37,564 nt of DNA from a bacterium (lineage in GTDB: Bacteria > CLD3 > SB21), in NCBI GenBank assembly GCA_016788215.1, contig JAEUSJ010000010.1, positions 1 to 37,564 on the forward strand, written 5' to 3'. The notes under the pieces are model-generated. The model searched no databases and was not told the origin of the DNA. It worked only from the letters and a program-made list of their open reading frames with translations. Each line of letters begins with the position of its first letter. Position 1 is the stretch's first letter. A program made the position numbers and the translations under genes. This document shows positions 9,459 through 16,223 of this stretch, in pieces.

Positions 9459-9767
9459 TCAGCCTTTTGGGGTCCACTCAAACTTAATCAGATCGATCTT
9501 TTCACCTTCGAAAATAATTTTTTCTTTTTGTAATAATTTCTTCTGCATCTGATACATCCCGTCTTTTTTCGGTAGCGAAATCATACCTTTGGAATTAATC
9601 ACACGATGCCACGGAATAGAAGATCCGCGCGGAATATTATGCATGGCGTAGCCGACGAGACGCGCATTCTCGCCCAATCCCGCGATCCGAGAGATCTGGC
9701 CGTAGGTTGATACTTTACCCTTTGGAATTTTTTTGACGGTTTCCCAGATGATCGTATAAGTACTCAT
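9459..9767 (-). CDS. Alkyltransferase-like protein (ATL), MGMT-fold without the active cysteine
   Basis: A 102-residue protein matching the C-terminal DNA-binding domain of O6-alkylguanine-DNA alkyltransferase. The active-site PCHRV box reads P52-W53-H54-R55-V56, so tryptophan replaces the alkyl-accepting cysteine, the hallmark of ATL proteins. The HTH (VSTYGQISRIAG, 19-30) and the arginine-finger segment E33-N-A-R36 are intact. ATL proteins (E. coli YbaZ, S. pombe Atl1) bind O6-alkylguanine and hand it to nucleotide-excision repair. The length is full for the family. It heads a minus-strand group that also contains an AlkA-type glycosylase, which supports a role in the response to alkylation damage. 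Confidence 0.92.
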   Translation of the reverse strand: MSTYTIIWETVKKIPKGKVSTYGQISRIAGLGENARLVGYAMHNIPRGSSIPWHRVINSKGMISLPKKDGMYQMQKKLLQKEKIIFEGEKIDLIKFEWTPKG

Positions 9768-9785
9768 GATTCATCTTTCACTAAG

Positions 9786-9816
9786 AACCTATAAGGTTTC
9801 CTAAACCTTATAAGTT
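9786..9816. repeat. Long palindromic hairpin between the DUF885 and ATL genes
   Basis: Two 14-base arms at 9786-9799 (AACCTATAAGGTTT) and 9803-9816 pair with one mismatch around a 3-base loop. The hairpin starts two bases after the DUF885 stop codon. No T-run follows on either strand, so it is not a standard intrinsic terminator. It could stabilise the 3' end of the DUF885 message or be a dispersed REP-like palindrome. Confidence 0.6.
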
Positions 9817-9817
9817 T

Positions 9818-11041
9818 CTAAATCAACCCCGACGGTGTCTGTGGTGTGGAAATTAATTTTGTAAAGATGCTCCAGCGTTTTTCAGGGTTTGTCAACGTTC
9901 CCCCATTTTTCTCGATATAATTCTTGACGATATCCTGACCTAAATTATAATTGATCACATAGCTTCGGTATTTCTCTATAAAACGAATACGTTGTTGCGC
10001 GCGATCGCGAGGATATAACCCAAACTGAATCAGCCATTCCACCGCTTCCTCCATGGTCATTTTTCCATCGAGGTAGTCACGTGCGGCTTCATTTCCGGCA
10101 TAACCCAGTTTTCCGACCAACTCATGTATCTGGTAATATTTTGCTGCCGTTTCCGGCGCCATACCGGCGATTGGGAATAGTACTTTGCTCTCAAAATCGA
10201 TCCTTTCTTTCCCCGAAAGGGCCATTTCGATTCCAAAATTGGCCGTACCTTCTGCGATTAGAGACTGCGGGCTGAAAAGCGCATACGCGGAAAACTCAAA
10301 CCATTTGTTTTCTCTTACAAGATGTTTTTCGAGCAGTGAATTATACACATGGTGCCCCGGATAACCTTCATGACAGGCGAGGTCGACCGCGCGGTCGATG
10401 TAGATCGGCAGATCGGTATTGATCTGAATCAGGCTGAAAGCGCCGCCTTTATACCAATTATAACCGCTCCACGCTTTGTTCGTCACATATTCTACGACGA
10501 AATTTTCATTTTCCGGCAGTGAAATATATTTCCTTGTACGTTTTCTGCCCTCTTCAATGGCCGCTTTAAAAACTTGATCCAGTTTTTCTTTTGGAATAAT
10601 AAAAGTATTTTTGAAATCCTCTATACGTTTCGATACGCTGCCTCTGCCGGGCAATTCCATATCCAGTTCTTTCATCGATTTTTCGAAAAAATTCTTATCA
10701 TGTTTTGGCGCAACGGCATCATACAACAATCGCGATTCTTCGTCAAAAGTAAATTTCTTGCCGATCAGCATTTGTATTTTCGTTCGAATGGCCACGAATT
10801 GCTTGGCCAAAAAATTATAACGCAATCTGTCCATTTCCGGTAAATCAGAATTCTCGTATGACTTCAGTTTTTCGGCTAGGTTCAACGACTGTTCTTCCAA
10901 TTTCTTCAAATTATCAGCCCTATCTCCCGATAGTTCCGACGGCTTCCATTCTTCAGGGCCATAATAGGCGTCGACAAAGTCCGCGTCATACAAACCAACC
11001 TGCAAAACTAATTTTACGTACGATTCAGCTATCGTATTCAT
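9818..11041 (-). CDS. DUF885-family putative metallopeptidase
   Basis: A 407-residue protein with the family signature H224-E-G-Y-P-G-H230-H231, an extended zinc-binding motif of the gluzincin type. A second conserved Glu lies in LIAEGTANFG (E264). The rest is mainly helical, as in M3/M32-like or thermolysin-like oligopeptidases. No signal peptide is visible, so it is probably cytosolic. DUF885 proteins are annotated as peptidases largely by motif; the substrate is unknown. The ATG has GGAGAG and AGGAAA just upstream. It lies 82 bp downstream of the MetH-like gene on the same strand and is followed at once by a palindromic hairpin. Confidence 0.85.
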   Translation of the reverse strand: MNTIAESYVKLVLQVGLYDADFVDAYYGPEEWKPSELSGDRADNLKKLEEQSLNLAEKLKSYENSDLPEMDRLRYNFLAKQFVAIRTKIQMLIGKKFTFDEESRLLYDAVAPKHDKNFFEKSMKELDMELPGRGSVSKRIEDFKNTFIIPKEKLDQVFKAAIEEGRKRTRKYISLPENENFVVEYVTNKAWSGYNWYKGGAFSLIQINTDLPIYIDRAVDLACHEGYPGHHVYNSLLEKHLVRENKWFEFSAYALFSPQSLIAEGTANFGIEMALSGKERIDFESKVLFPIAGMAPETAAKYYQIHELVGKLGYAGNEAARDYLDGKMTMEEAVEWLIQFGLYPRDRAQQRIRFIEKYRSYVINYNLGQDIVKNYIEKNGGTLTNPEKRWSIFTKLISTPQTPSGLI

Positions 11042-11123
11042 GGTTTCCTACTCTCCTGTGGGAAATTAACTCCGGCTCTGCAACCGTTTCGAAGTATTTT
11101 GCTATTAAGAAACGTGAACTAAA

Positions 11124-13244
11124 CTATTTTATATTAAAATATTTTGCTTCAGGATGGTGTACTATAATTGCGCTGGTCGACTGTTCCGGAACAAGATGAA
11201 ATTCCTCCGTAAGGGATACACCTATCCGTTCCGGCTCAAGCAGCTCAAACAACTTGGCTTGATCTTCGAGATACGGACACGCGGGATATCCAAAACTGTA
11301 TCGCGATCCGCGGTACTTTTGCTGAAATAATTTTTTGATTTCCTGATTATCATCATGGCTGAAACCAAGTTCGCTCCGTATTTGCCGATGCCAATATTCC
11401 GCCAACGCCTCCGCCGTTTCGACGCTGAGCCCGTGAAAATACAAATAATCGGAATAATTATTCGCTTCAAATAATTTTGCCGAAAATTCCGACGCCTGCA
11501 ATCCGACCGTAACAAGCATACAGCCGAAGACGTCCATCCTGCCGGAATCATTTGACGCAAAAAAATCGGAAATACAATAATAATTACCTTCAGACTGCCT
11601 CGGGAAGGTGAACCGCATCTTCTCCGTTTTCTGATCGTCCTGATACAGTATCAGGTCGTCCCCGTCCGATTGGCAGGGATAATAACCATACACGATTTTC
11701 GGAATGAGCAGATTTTCCGAAACTGAACGGAATTTCCATTGTTCAAATACCGGTTGAACTTTTTCTTTAACAAAGGCTTCGTATTCGGCAACACTCATTT
11801 TTCCGCGCGTAAATTGCCATTGTCCACGGAATAACGCAATCTCATTAATATAAGGGTATATATCGTTGAGAGAGACCGAGTCTATGATCTTGCTTCCAAA
11901 AAATGGCGCTTGCGGAATGTCGACATTTATCGCTACTTTTGAACGTCTTTTCACACGTGGCACTTTTGTTTTATCCAATTTCTGGTTCTCGATGATCCAT
12001 GCTTGAACTTTGTGCAGATGAACATATTCATGTGCAAATGACGACTCGGCGATCATGTCGCTGACAGTACCTTGACCAATCAGGATTGCAAAATGTTCAG
12101 GAAGCAAAGAGGTTATTTGCTGAATCAGACCGGACTGAGCCTCATTCCATAAATCAATCAGCTCCATTCTCGGATACGATTTGTATTTTTTGACTGCTTC
12201 AGTATTCGTATGGTCTGTTTCCTCATCGCTAAATTGTTTCAATTTTGAAAGTTCATTGTTCACTGCATGACGTAATCGCGCGATCAGAATATACTCCCAT
12301 TCTATAAAATGAGCGATGAAATCACGTACTGACCAGTTACCAAATGTCTTCGATTTTTCAAATTCCTCATCGGAAATGTATTCCAACGCTTTATTCCATT
12401 GATGACGAACAATACGGATTCTCTTTATTGTTTCCTGAACGGTCGCAGCAGGCAACGCGAGTACGTCTTCTGCCGTTTTCATTTCGCCCTTGTCGCCGCT
12501 CATCAGGTTTTCCATAACACGTAACCCGGAGAAGGCATCTTCACAATAGAATAACGGCGCATCGTAAACGGCTCTCAGGTCTTCTTCGACATAACGCCGT
12601 GTTAGCGCGGCGCCTCCAAGAAGAACGGGTATCTTCAAGTCACGCTCTGCCATTACTTCCAGATTTTCCTTCATGATCATCGTTGATTTCACAAGCAGGC
12701 CGCTCATCCCTATCGCATCCGCTTTATGCTCTTCTACCGCATGCAACATGACGTCGACAGGACATTTAATACCTAAGTTGATTACTTTATAACCGTTGTT
12801 CGTCAGAATAATATCAACCAGATTTTTTCCAATATCGTGAACATCGCCTTTGACCGTTGCTAAGACCATCGTCCCTTTTTGCGTACTGCCGGCCTTTTCC
12901 ATCAATGGCTCGAGGTAGGCTACGGCAACTTTCATGACCTCCGCCGATTGCAGGACGAAAGGTAACTGCATTTCGCCTTTGCCGAAAAGTTCACCGACAA
13001 CCTTCATGCCGCCCAGAAGAATCGAATTGATTATGTCGAGAGGTTTATATCGTTCCAAAGCCAGTTTCAGATCGTCTTCCAATCCCTGCTTCTCCCCGTC
13101 AATGATACGATTCTTCAGACGGTCCTCGACGGAAGATGAAACCGGAGCCTTTGACTTAGCGGTATCAGACTTCTTGCCGGCATAGTAGTTAATGATCTCT
13201 ATAAGCGGATCATATACCACTTTTTGTTTTTTTTCCTCTTGCAA
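11124..13244 (-). CDS. MetH C-terminal half: B12 cap and binding domains, DinB-like insert, AdoMet activation domain
   Basis: A 706-residue protein in four parts. Residues 45-118 form the methionine-synthase B12 cap. Residues 123-250 form the cobalamin-binding fold with D134-V-H136-D-I-G139 (His is the cobalt ligand), the SGLL loop and GGAAL. Residues about 265-430 form a helical DinB/YfiT-like bundle (WSVRDFIAHF with H312; H405-E-Y-V-H409-L-H411), potential metal ligands. Residues about 433-706 are the MetH activation domain (PFFGSK, RGSRYSFGYPACP with C656, then a C-terminal HP.AKYF). The homocysteine and folate domains are absent. An in-frame stop at 13260-13262 and a TTG start behind AAGGGG show this is the true N-terminus. 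It presumably works with a separate methyltransferase subunit encoded elsewhere. Confidence 0.88.
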   Translation of the reverse strand: MQEEKKQKVVYDPLIEIINYYAGKKSDTAKSKAPVSSSVEDRLKNRIIDGEKQGLEDDLKLALERYKPLDIINSILLGGMKVVGELFGKGEMQLPFVLQSAEVMKVAVAYLEPLMEKAGSTQKGTMVLATVKGDVHDIGKNLVDIILTNNGYKVINLGIKCPVDVMLHAVEEHKADAIGMSGLLVKSTMIMKENLEVMAERDLKIPVLLGGAALTRRYVEEDLRAVYDAPLFYCEDAFSGLRVMENLMSGDKGEMKTAEDVLALPAATVQETIKRIRIVRHQWNKALEYISDEEFEKSKTFGNWSVRDFIAHFIEWEYILIARLRHAVNNELSKLKQFSDEETDHTNTEAVKKYKSYPRMELIDLWNEAQSGLIQQITSLLPEHFAILIGQGTVSDMIAESSFAHEYVHLHKVQAWIIENQKLDKTKVPRVKRRSKVAINVDIPQAPFFGSKIIDSVSLNDIYPYINEIALFRGQWQFTRGKMSVAEYEAFVKEKVQPVFEQWKFRSVSENLLIPKIVYGYYPCQSDGDDLILYQDDQKTEKMRFTFPRQSEGNYYCISDFFASNDSGRMDVFGCMLVTVGLQASEFSAKLFEANNYSDYLYFHGLSVETAEALAEYWHRQIRSELGFSHDDNQEIKKLFQQKYRGSRYSFGYPACPYLEDQAKLFELLEPERIGVSLTEEFHLVPEQSTSAIIVHHPEAKYFNIK

Positions 13245-13276
13245 AGAAGCCCCTTCATGTTAATTTATATAGGAAT

Positions 13277-13304
13277 AATATAGGCAAAACAATGTCCATT
13301 ACAA
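13277..13304 (-). promoter_or_regulatory. Predicted sigma-70-type promoter for the MetH-like gene
   Basis: On the minus strand, TTGTAA (13304-13299) is followed after 16 bases by TATATT (13282-13277). This places the transcript start about 25 bases before the TTG start codon. The leader is too short for a cobalamin or SAM riboswitch. Confidence 0.45.
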
Positions 13305-13311
13305 AAACTAT

Positions 13312-14385
13312 TCAGCGCGTTTCGAGCAGATTTTTGACGGCCGTGATAGATTGCATAAGCTCCAGGCCGCTGATGGGCTCATTCGGCCTGAATTGGCCGT
13401 CTGCCGTAAGGGACATAATTCCCTGCCTGCAAATCGTTATGATCGCATCGAATTGAAAATCGTTTTTATCAACATCAGATAGAACCATTTCCTTTTCGAA
13501 TCGATGATTTGGTGTCTTTTCCCTCAAAAAACGATACAAATAATAGGCAATGTTGCGCCTTTTCATCACATATTCTGGATAAAATTTCCCGTCAGGCAAC
13601 GTCTCTAATGCTCCCATGATAACCGACCGTTTGTAAAAATCTATCATCGGGTTATCGTCGGAAACATCTAGGAAGCGTGTAGCGGTAGTTGCCCCGTCAC
13701 TTAATTCCCTAAATTCGATGACCATAGAATGAGCAAATTGACCTCGAGTAACCGTATTCGATTGGCTTAGATTTTTTAATAGTTCGTTTTCAAACGAATT
13801 TCTCGGATTATGGATATGCAGGATGGCATTGACCTTTTGGCTCAAGGCAACGATTTTTTCATTGCCTGCGGATAAACTGTCTTCCAATAACCTCTCCAAG
13901 TAGTCTGATGCATGCTTATAGTTCTCTAACTGGAAATATAACTGAGCCAGCATCCATGATGCCTTCCAATGATATGGAGCTATTTGAATGGATTTTTCAA
14001 GATTTACCACTGCATCATTCATTTTTTTCTGATAAAACTGAGCCGATCCGGTAAGATAATAAATTTCCGCATCGCGCCGAACGGTGATCGGGATACTGCT
14101 TAAAATAGATTCAACATTCCTATAATCTCCCCGCAAAATCAATATCTCTCCAATTTCACTGTACGCATCAACAAATGTCGAATCAGCTTCAATGGCTTTT
14201 TTAAAGTATTGTATCGCTTTGTCATTATTCCCGTCATTTTTGGTTTTTAGCCCTTTTTGAAAAGAATGGATGGCAATTTCCTGGCGTTCCGCCCGGGTAA
14301 GCCTTGACAAATCGGAACATGAATTCACAAAAAATGAATAAATGAGGAGTGTGAATGTAATTGAAAAAATCAGATTAGGGCGCAT
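13312..14385 (-). CDS. Lipoprotein with TPR repeats and C-terminal S-layer-homology domains
   Basis: A 357-residue protein. I chose the ATG at 14385 because upstream in-frame codons run through the tRNA-Gly gene, and because this start begins with a lipoprotein signal (hydrophobic 5-20, then V20-N-S-C23). Residues about 34-170 hold TPR-type helices (AIQYFKKAIEADSTFVDAYS and a second copy NLEKSIQIAPYHWKASWMLA). Residues about 210-350 hold two or three SLH units (TRGQFA, F-L-D-V, LPDGKFYPE, then L-S-D-V, TADGQFRPNEPIS). SLH domains bind cell-wall or outer-membrane-associated polymers, so this is probably an envelope scaffold. It lies 26 bases downstream of tRNA-Gly on the same strand and shares its promoter. 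Confidence 0.85.
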   Translation of the reverse strand: MRPNLIFSITFTLLIYSFFVNSCSDLSRLTRAERQEIAIHSFQKGLKTKNDGNNDKAIQYFKKAIEADSTFVDAYSEIGEILILRGDYRNVESILSSIPITVRRDAEIYYLTGSAQFYQKKMNDAVVNLEKSIQIAPYHWKASWMLAQLYFQLENYKHASDYLERLLEDSLSAGNEKIVALSQKVNAILHIHNPRNSFENELLKNLSQSNTVTRGQFAHSMVIEFRELSDGATTATRFLDVSDDNPMIDFYKRSVIMGALETLPDGKFYPEYVMKRRNIAYYLYRFLREKTPNHRFEKEMVLSDVDKNDFQFDAIITICRQGIMSLTADGQFRPNEPISGLELMQSITAVKNLLETR

Positions 14386-14411
14386 GCAGGCTCTGAAGAA
14401 TTTTAATAAAA

Positions 14412-14486
<75 letters not shown>

Positions 14487-14501
14487 ATTGACTTCGGTAA
14501 A

Positions 14502-14530
14502 AATATACTCAGTTGACATAGTATTGTCAA
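14502..14530 (-). promoter_or_regulatory. Near-consensus promoter for tRNA-Gly and the SLH lipoprotein
   Basis: On the minus strand TTGACA (14530-14525) and TATATT (14507-14502) are separated by exactly 17 bases. The predicted transcript start is a few bases before the tRNA 5' end at 14486. The -35 box lies in a small inverted repeat (TTGACA ... TGTCAA, 14513-14530). Confidence 0.75.
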
Positions 14531-14546
14531 TAACCAAAAATATCTC

Positions 14547-14575
14547 TTGACAAGCATTATTTATTACTTTATATT
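14547..14575 (+). promoter_or_regulatory. Near-consensus promoter for the RRM gene leader
   Basis: TTGACA (14547-14552), a 17-base spacer and TATATT (14570-14575) form a promoter facing away from the tRNA promoter. The two -35 boxes are 16 bp apart and use identical hexamers. The predicted start near 14582 gives a leader of about 225 bases before the RRM start codon. Confidence 0.75.
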
Positions 14576-14581
14576 GATTAC

Positions 14582-14774
14582 GCATATCTACTTTGTGGAT
14601 TTGTATGTTTTTTGTTAAGATGTTTTGTCCCAAGTGGGAAACAGCTCATTAGAGTCTGGTGAATACCTTTACTTTGTGTACTTTTTTTGGACTTGCTTGT
14701 CTCGAAAAATTTCCAAAAAATAAGTTTTTATCCATTGTCTCAAAGTGTTATATGGGCGCTTTGAGATTTTTTTT
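14582..14774 (+). ncRNA. Structured leader or stand-alone small RNA ending in a terminator-like hairpin
   Basis: The stretch between the promoter and the RRM ribosome site has no credible coding sequence. It is U-rich, contains TACTTTGTG twice (14589-14597 and 14670-14678), and ends in a hairpin plus U-run at 14738-14774. It could be a regulated 5' leader of the RRM message or an independent RNA of about 190 nt whose read-through supplies the RRM transcript. I do not recognise a known RNA family. It accounts for most of the 322-base gap between the tRNA and the RRM gene. Confidence 0.5.
14738..14774 (+). terminator. Intrinsic-terminator-like hairpin in the RRM leader (attenuator candidate)
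   Basis: TCTCAAAGTG (14738-14747) pairs with CGCTTTGAGA (14757-14766): ten base pairs with one G-U, a 9-base loop, then eight Ts at 14767-14774. It lies upstream of the RRM ribosome site at 14796, so stopping here would silence the gene. Confidence 0.7.
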
Positions 14775-14795
14775 ATCCCATAGTTTAACTTTTTC

Positions 14796-14808
14796 AAGGA
14801 GATATCTC
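14796..14808 (+). promoter_or_regulatory. Ribosome site embedded in a palindrome upstream of the RRM gene
   Basis: AAGGAGATATCTC abuts the start codon. GAGATATCTC (14799-14808) is a perfect palindrome, so the Shine-Dalgarno sequence can pair with itself or with another copy, such as the one at 15123-15135. Confidence 0.6.
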
Positions 14809-15114
14809 ATGAATACCAGCAAACTTTACGTTGGTAACCTTTCGTACAAAGCGGACGAACAAACCTTAGCCGATCTGTTCAAACAGGCAGGCGAAGTGAC
14901 TTCCGCTAAGATCATCGTGGACAAAATGTCCGGTCGTTCAAAAGGTTTCGGTTTTGTCGAAATGGCAACAACCGAAGAGGCAGCAAAAGCCATCGAAATG
15001 TTCAACAACTTTTCCTACATGGAAAGACAGTTGGTGGTGAATGAAGCCAAGCCGCAAGAAAAAAAGAGTTTCGGCGATCGCGGCGACCGATTCAGCAGAA
15101 GAGATTCACGATAA
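14809..15114 (+). CDS. Small RRM-domain RNA-binding protein
   Basis: A 101-residue single-RRM protein like the cold-inducible Rbp family of cyanobacteria and other bacteria. RNP2 is K5-L-Y-V-G-N-L-S12 and RNP1 is K45-G-F-G-F-V-E-M52, with the aromatic residues needed for RNA stacking. The tail (about 82-101) is basic with Gly/Arg/Asp/Ser. The ATG at 14809 has the site AAGGAG at 14796-14801; an open frame upstream of it is leader, not protein. The ribosome site is part of a 10-bp palindrome (14799-14808), and a 13-base copy of it lies after the stop. Such proteins bind single-stranded RNA and often respond to cold; autoregulation is plausible here. Confidence 0.93.
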   Translation: MNTSKLYVGNLSYKADEQTLADLFKQAGEVTSAKIIVDKMSGRSKGFGFVEMATTEEAAKAIEMFNNFSYMERQLVVNEAKPQEKKSFGDRGDRFSRRDSR

Positions 15115-15122
15115 ACGATAAA

Positions 15123-15136
15123 AAGGAGATATCTCC
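15123..15136 (+). repeat. Second copy of the ribosome-site palindrome after the RRM stop
   Basis: AAGGAGATATCTC recurs identically 8 bases after the stop codon, here extended to the perfect 12-bp palindrome GGAGATATCTCC (15125-15136). No credible coding sequence follows it before the terminator. Confidence 0.65.
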
Positions 15137-15171
15137 AAATTATTGATTCGATCGTTACTATCTTTCGTTAT

Positions 15172-15205
15172 AAAGCCTCAAAGCTTGCTTTGAGGCTTTT
15201 TTTTT
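15172..15205 (+). terminator. Intrinsic terminator of the RRM gene
   Basis: AAAGCCTCAAAGC (15172-15184) pairs perfectly with GCTTTGAGGCTTT (15187-15199) around a 2-base loop; a T-run continues to 15205. Its core CTCAAAG/CTTTGAG is the same as in the leader hairpin at 14738-14766. Confidence 0.92.
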
Positions 15206-15228
15206 GCTTCGGTTTCAACTCAGATGTC

Positions 15229-15257
15229 TTGAAACTACCCCATGAATCAACTATATT
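15229..15257 (+). promoter_or_regulatory. Predicted promoter for the UbiA-led operon
   Basis: TTGAAA (15229-15234), a 17-base spacer and TATATT (15252-15257) lie between the RRM terminator and the UbiA start, giving a leader of about 23 bases. Confidence 0.65.
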
Positions 15258-15286
15258 ATTGAAAAATTCCGCATTACTTTGAGGCT

Positions 15287-16219
15287 ATGCGATTCGTTAA
15301 TCTATTGGATTACTTCTTTGTTCTGAGGCCGATCCTTTTCTTTCCCGGATGGACCACTACATTAGCCGGATTTCTCGTGGCTAGTAACACCCTAGGTAAC
15401 TTGAGTTTTTTCGACGCAAATCCCTCGCTAATCCTGGTATGTATTTCGTCCGCTATGGTTATGGGCGCCGGTTTTATCGTCAACCAGATCAAAGATAAAG
15501 AAACCGACCGAGTCAACAAGAAACTGTTCTTCTTGTCAGAAGGTGTCACTCATCAAAAAACAATGATAATAGAAACATGGATATTAATATCGTCGTCACT
15601 TGCAATCGCCGCATTTATCTCATGGCCAATGTTATTCATTCATATACTGGCTTTATTTCTGATAACCGTAGCCTATAACCTGAAACCGTTTTCACTCAAA
15701 GATCGAACCTTTGGCAGTTTTATCGCCAATTCACTGATGGGAATTTTTGCATTTGCGTTTGGCTGGTATACGCTCGATTCCTCCTTCTTTCTCTTCATTG
15801 AAAAATCCTTGCCTTATCTCTTCTTCAATACTGCACTTTACTTTTTAACGACTATTCCGGATGCGGAAGGCGACAAACTTACACATAAAAAGACCATTTG
15901 CGTCGTCTATGGCATTCCTACAACAATCTACTGGGCTTTTGGGTTTGAATTAATTGCAATCTTCTTAGCCGGAATAACTATGGATTGGCTGATTTTGATT
16001 CCATCAGTAATGACACTTCCCCTTTACGTCAGACTCATAATTTTCAAAAACGTTTCCGCTTCAATTTTAACAATTAAATTTGGTCTATTGTTTTTTTCTT
16101 TAATGGTAGGTATTTTCTTTCCATGGTATATCGTACTCATAATTTTGTTTTTCATACTTACTCGATTTTATTACCGAAAGCGGTTTAACATTATCTATCC
16201 TAATTTTAAAGGCGAATAA
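15287..16219 (+). CDS. UbiA-family prenyltransferase
   Basis: A 310-residue integral membrane protein with about eight or nine helices. Both Asp-rich motifs are present: N66-xxx-D70-xxx-D74 (NQIKDKETDRVNKK) and D192-A-E-G-D196 followed by K and T (PDAEGDKLTHKKT). These bind Mg2+ and the prenyl diphosphate. The family transfers prenyl chains to aromatic or sugar-lipid acceptors (quinones, chlorophyll, heme O, decaprenyl-phosphoribose). The acceptor cannot be told from sequence; the distant relation suggests a homogentisate- or chlorophyll-synthase-like subgroup rather than UbiA or MenA proper. The next gene starts 4 bp after its stop. Confidence 0.85.
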   Translation: MRFVNLLDYFFVLRPILFFPGWTTTLAGFLVASNTLGNLSFFDANPSLILVCISSAMVMGAGFIVNQIKDKETDRVNKKLFFLSEGVTHQKTMIIETWILISSSLAIAAFISWPMLFIHILALFLITVAYNLKPFSLKDRTFGSFIANSLMGIFAFAFGWYTLDSSFFLFIEKSLPYLFFNTALYFLTTIPDAEGDKLTHKKTICVVYGIPTTIYWAFGFELIAIFLAGITMDWLILIPSVMTLPLYVRLIIFKNVSASILTIKFGLLFFSLMVGIFFPWYIVLIILFFILTRFYYRKRFNIIYPNFKGE

Positions 16220-16223
16220 AGCG

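Noticed and set aside
10858-11199. 113-codon plus-strand frame across the MetH-DUF885 gap
   Set aside because: It overlaps two well-supported minus-strand genes antisense and shows no domain, signal or ribosome site.
13245-13311. Cobalamin or SAM riboswitch upstream of the MetH-like gene
   Set aside because: Only 67 bases separate the genes and the predicted leader is about 25 bases, too short for either riboswitch.
14659-14808. Fifty-residue N-terminal extension of the RRM protein
   Set aside because: It runs through the leader hairpin and T-run. The ATG at 14809 has a strong ribosome site and starts the canonical RRM.
15143-15193. A 16-codon TTG frame behind the second AAGGAG copy after the RRM gene
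   Set aside because: It runs into the terminator stem, has no recognisable peptide and is most simply a by-product of the duplicated palindrome.
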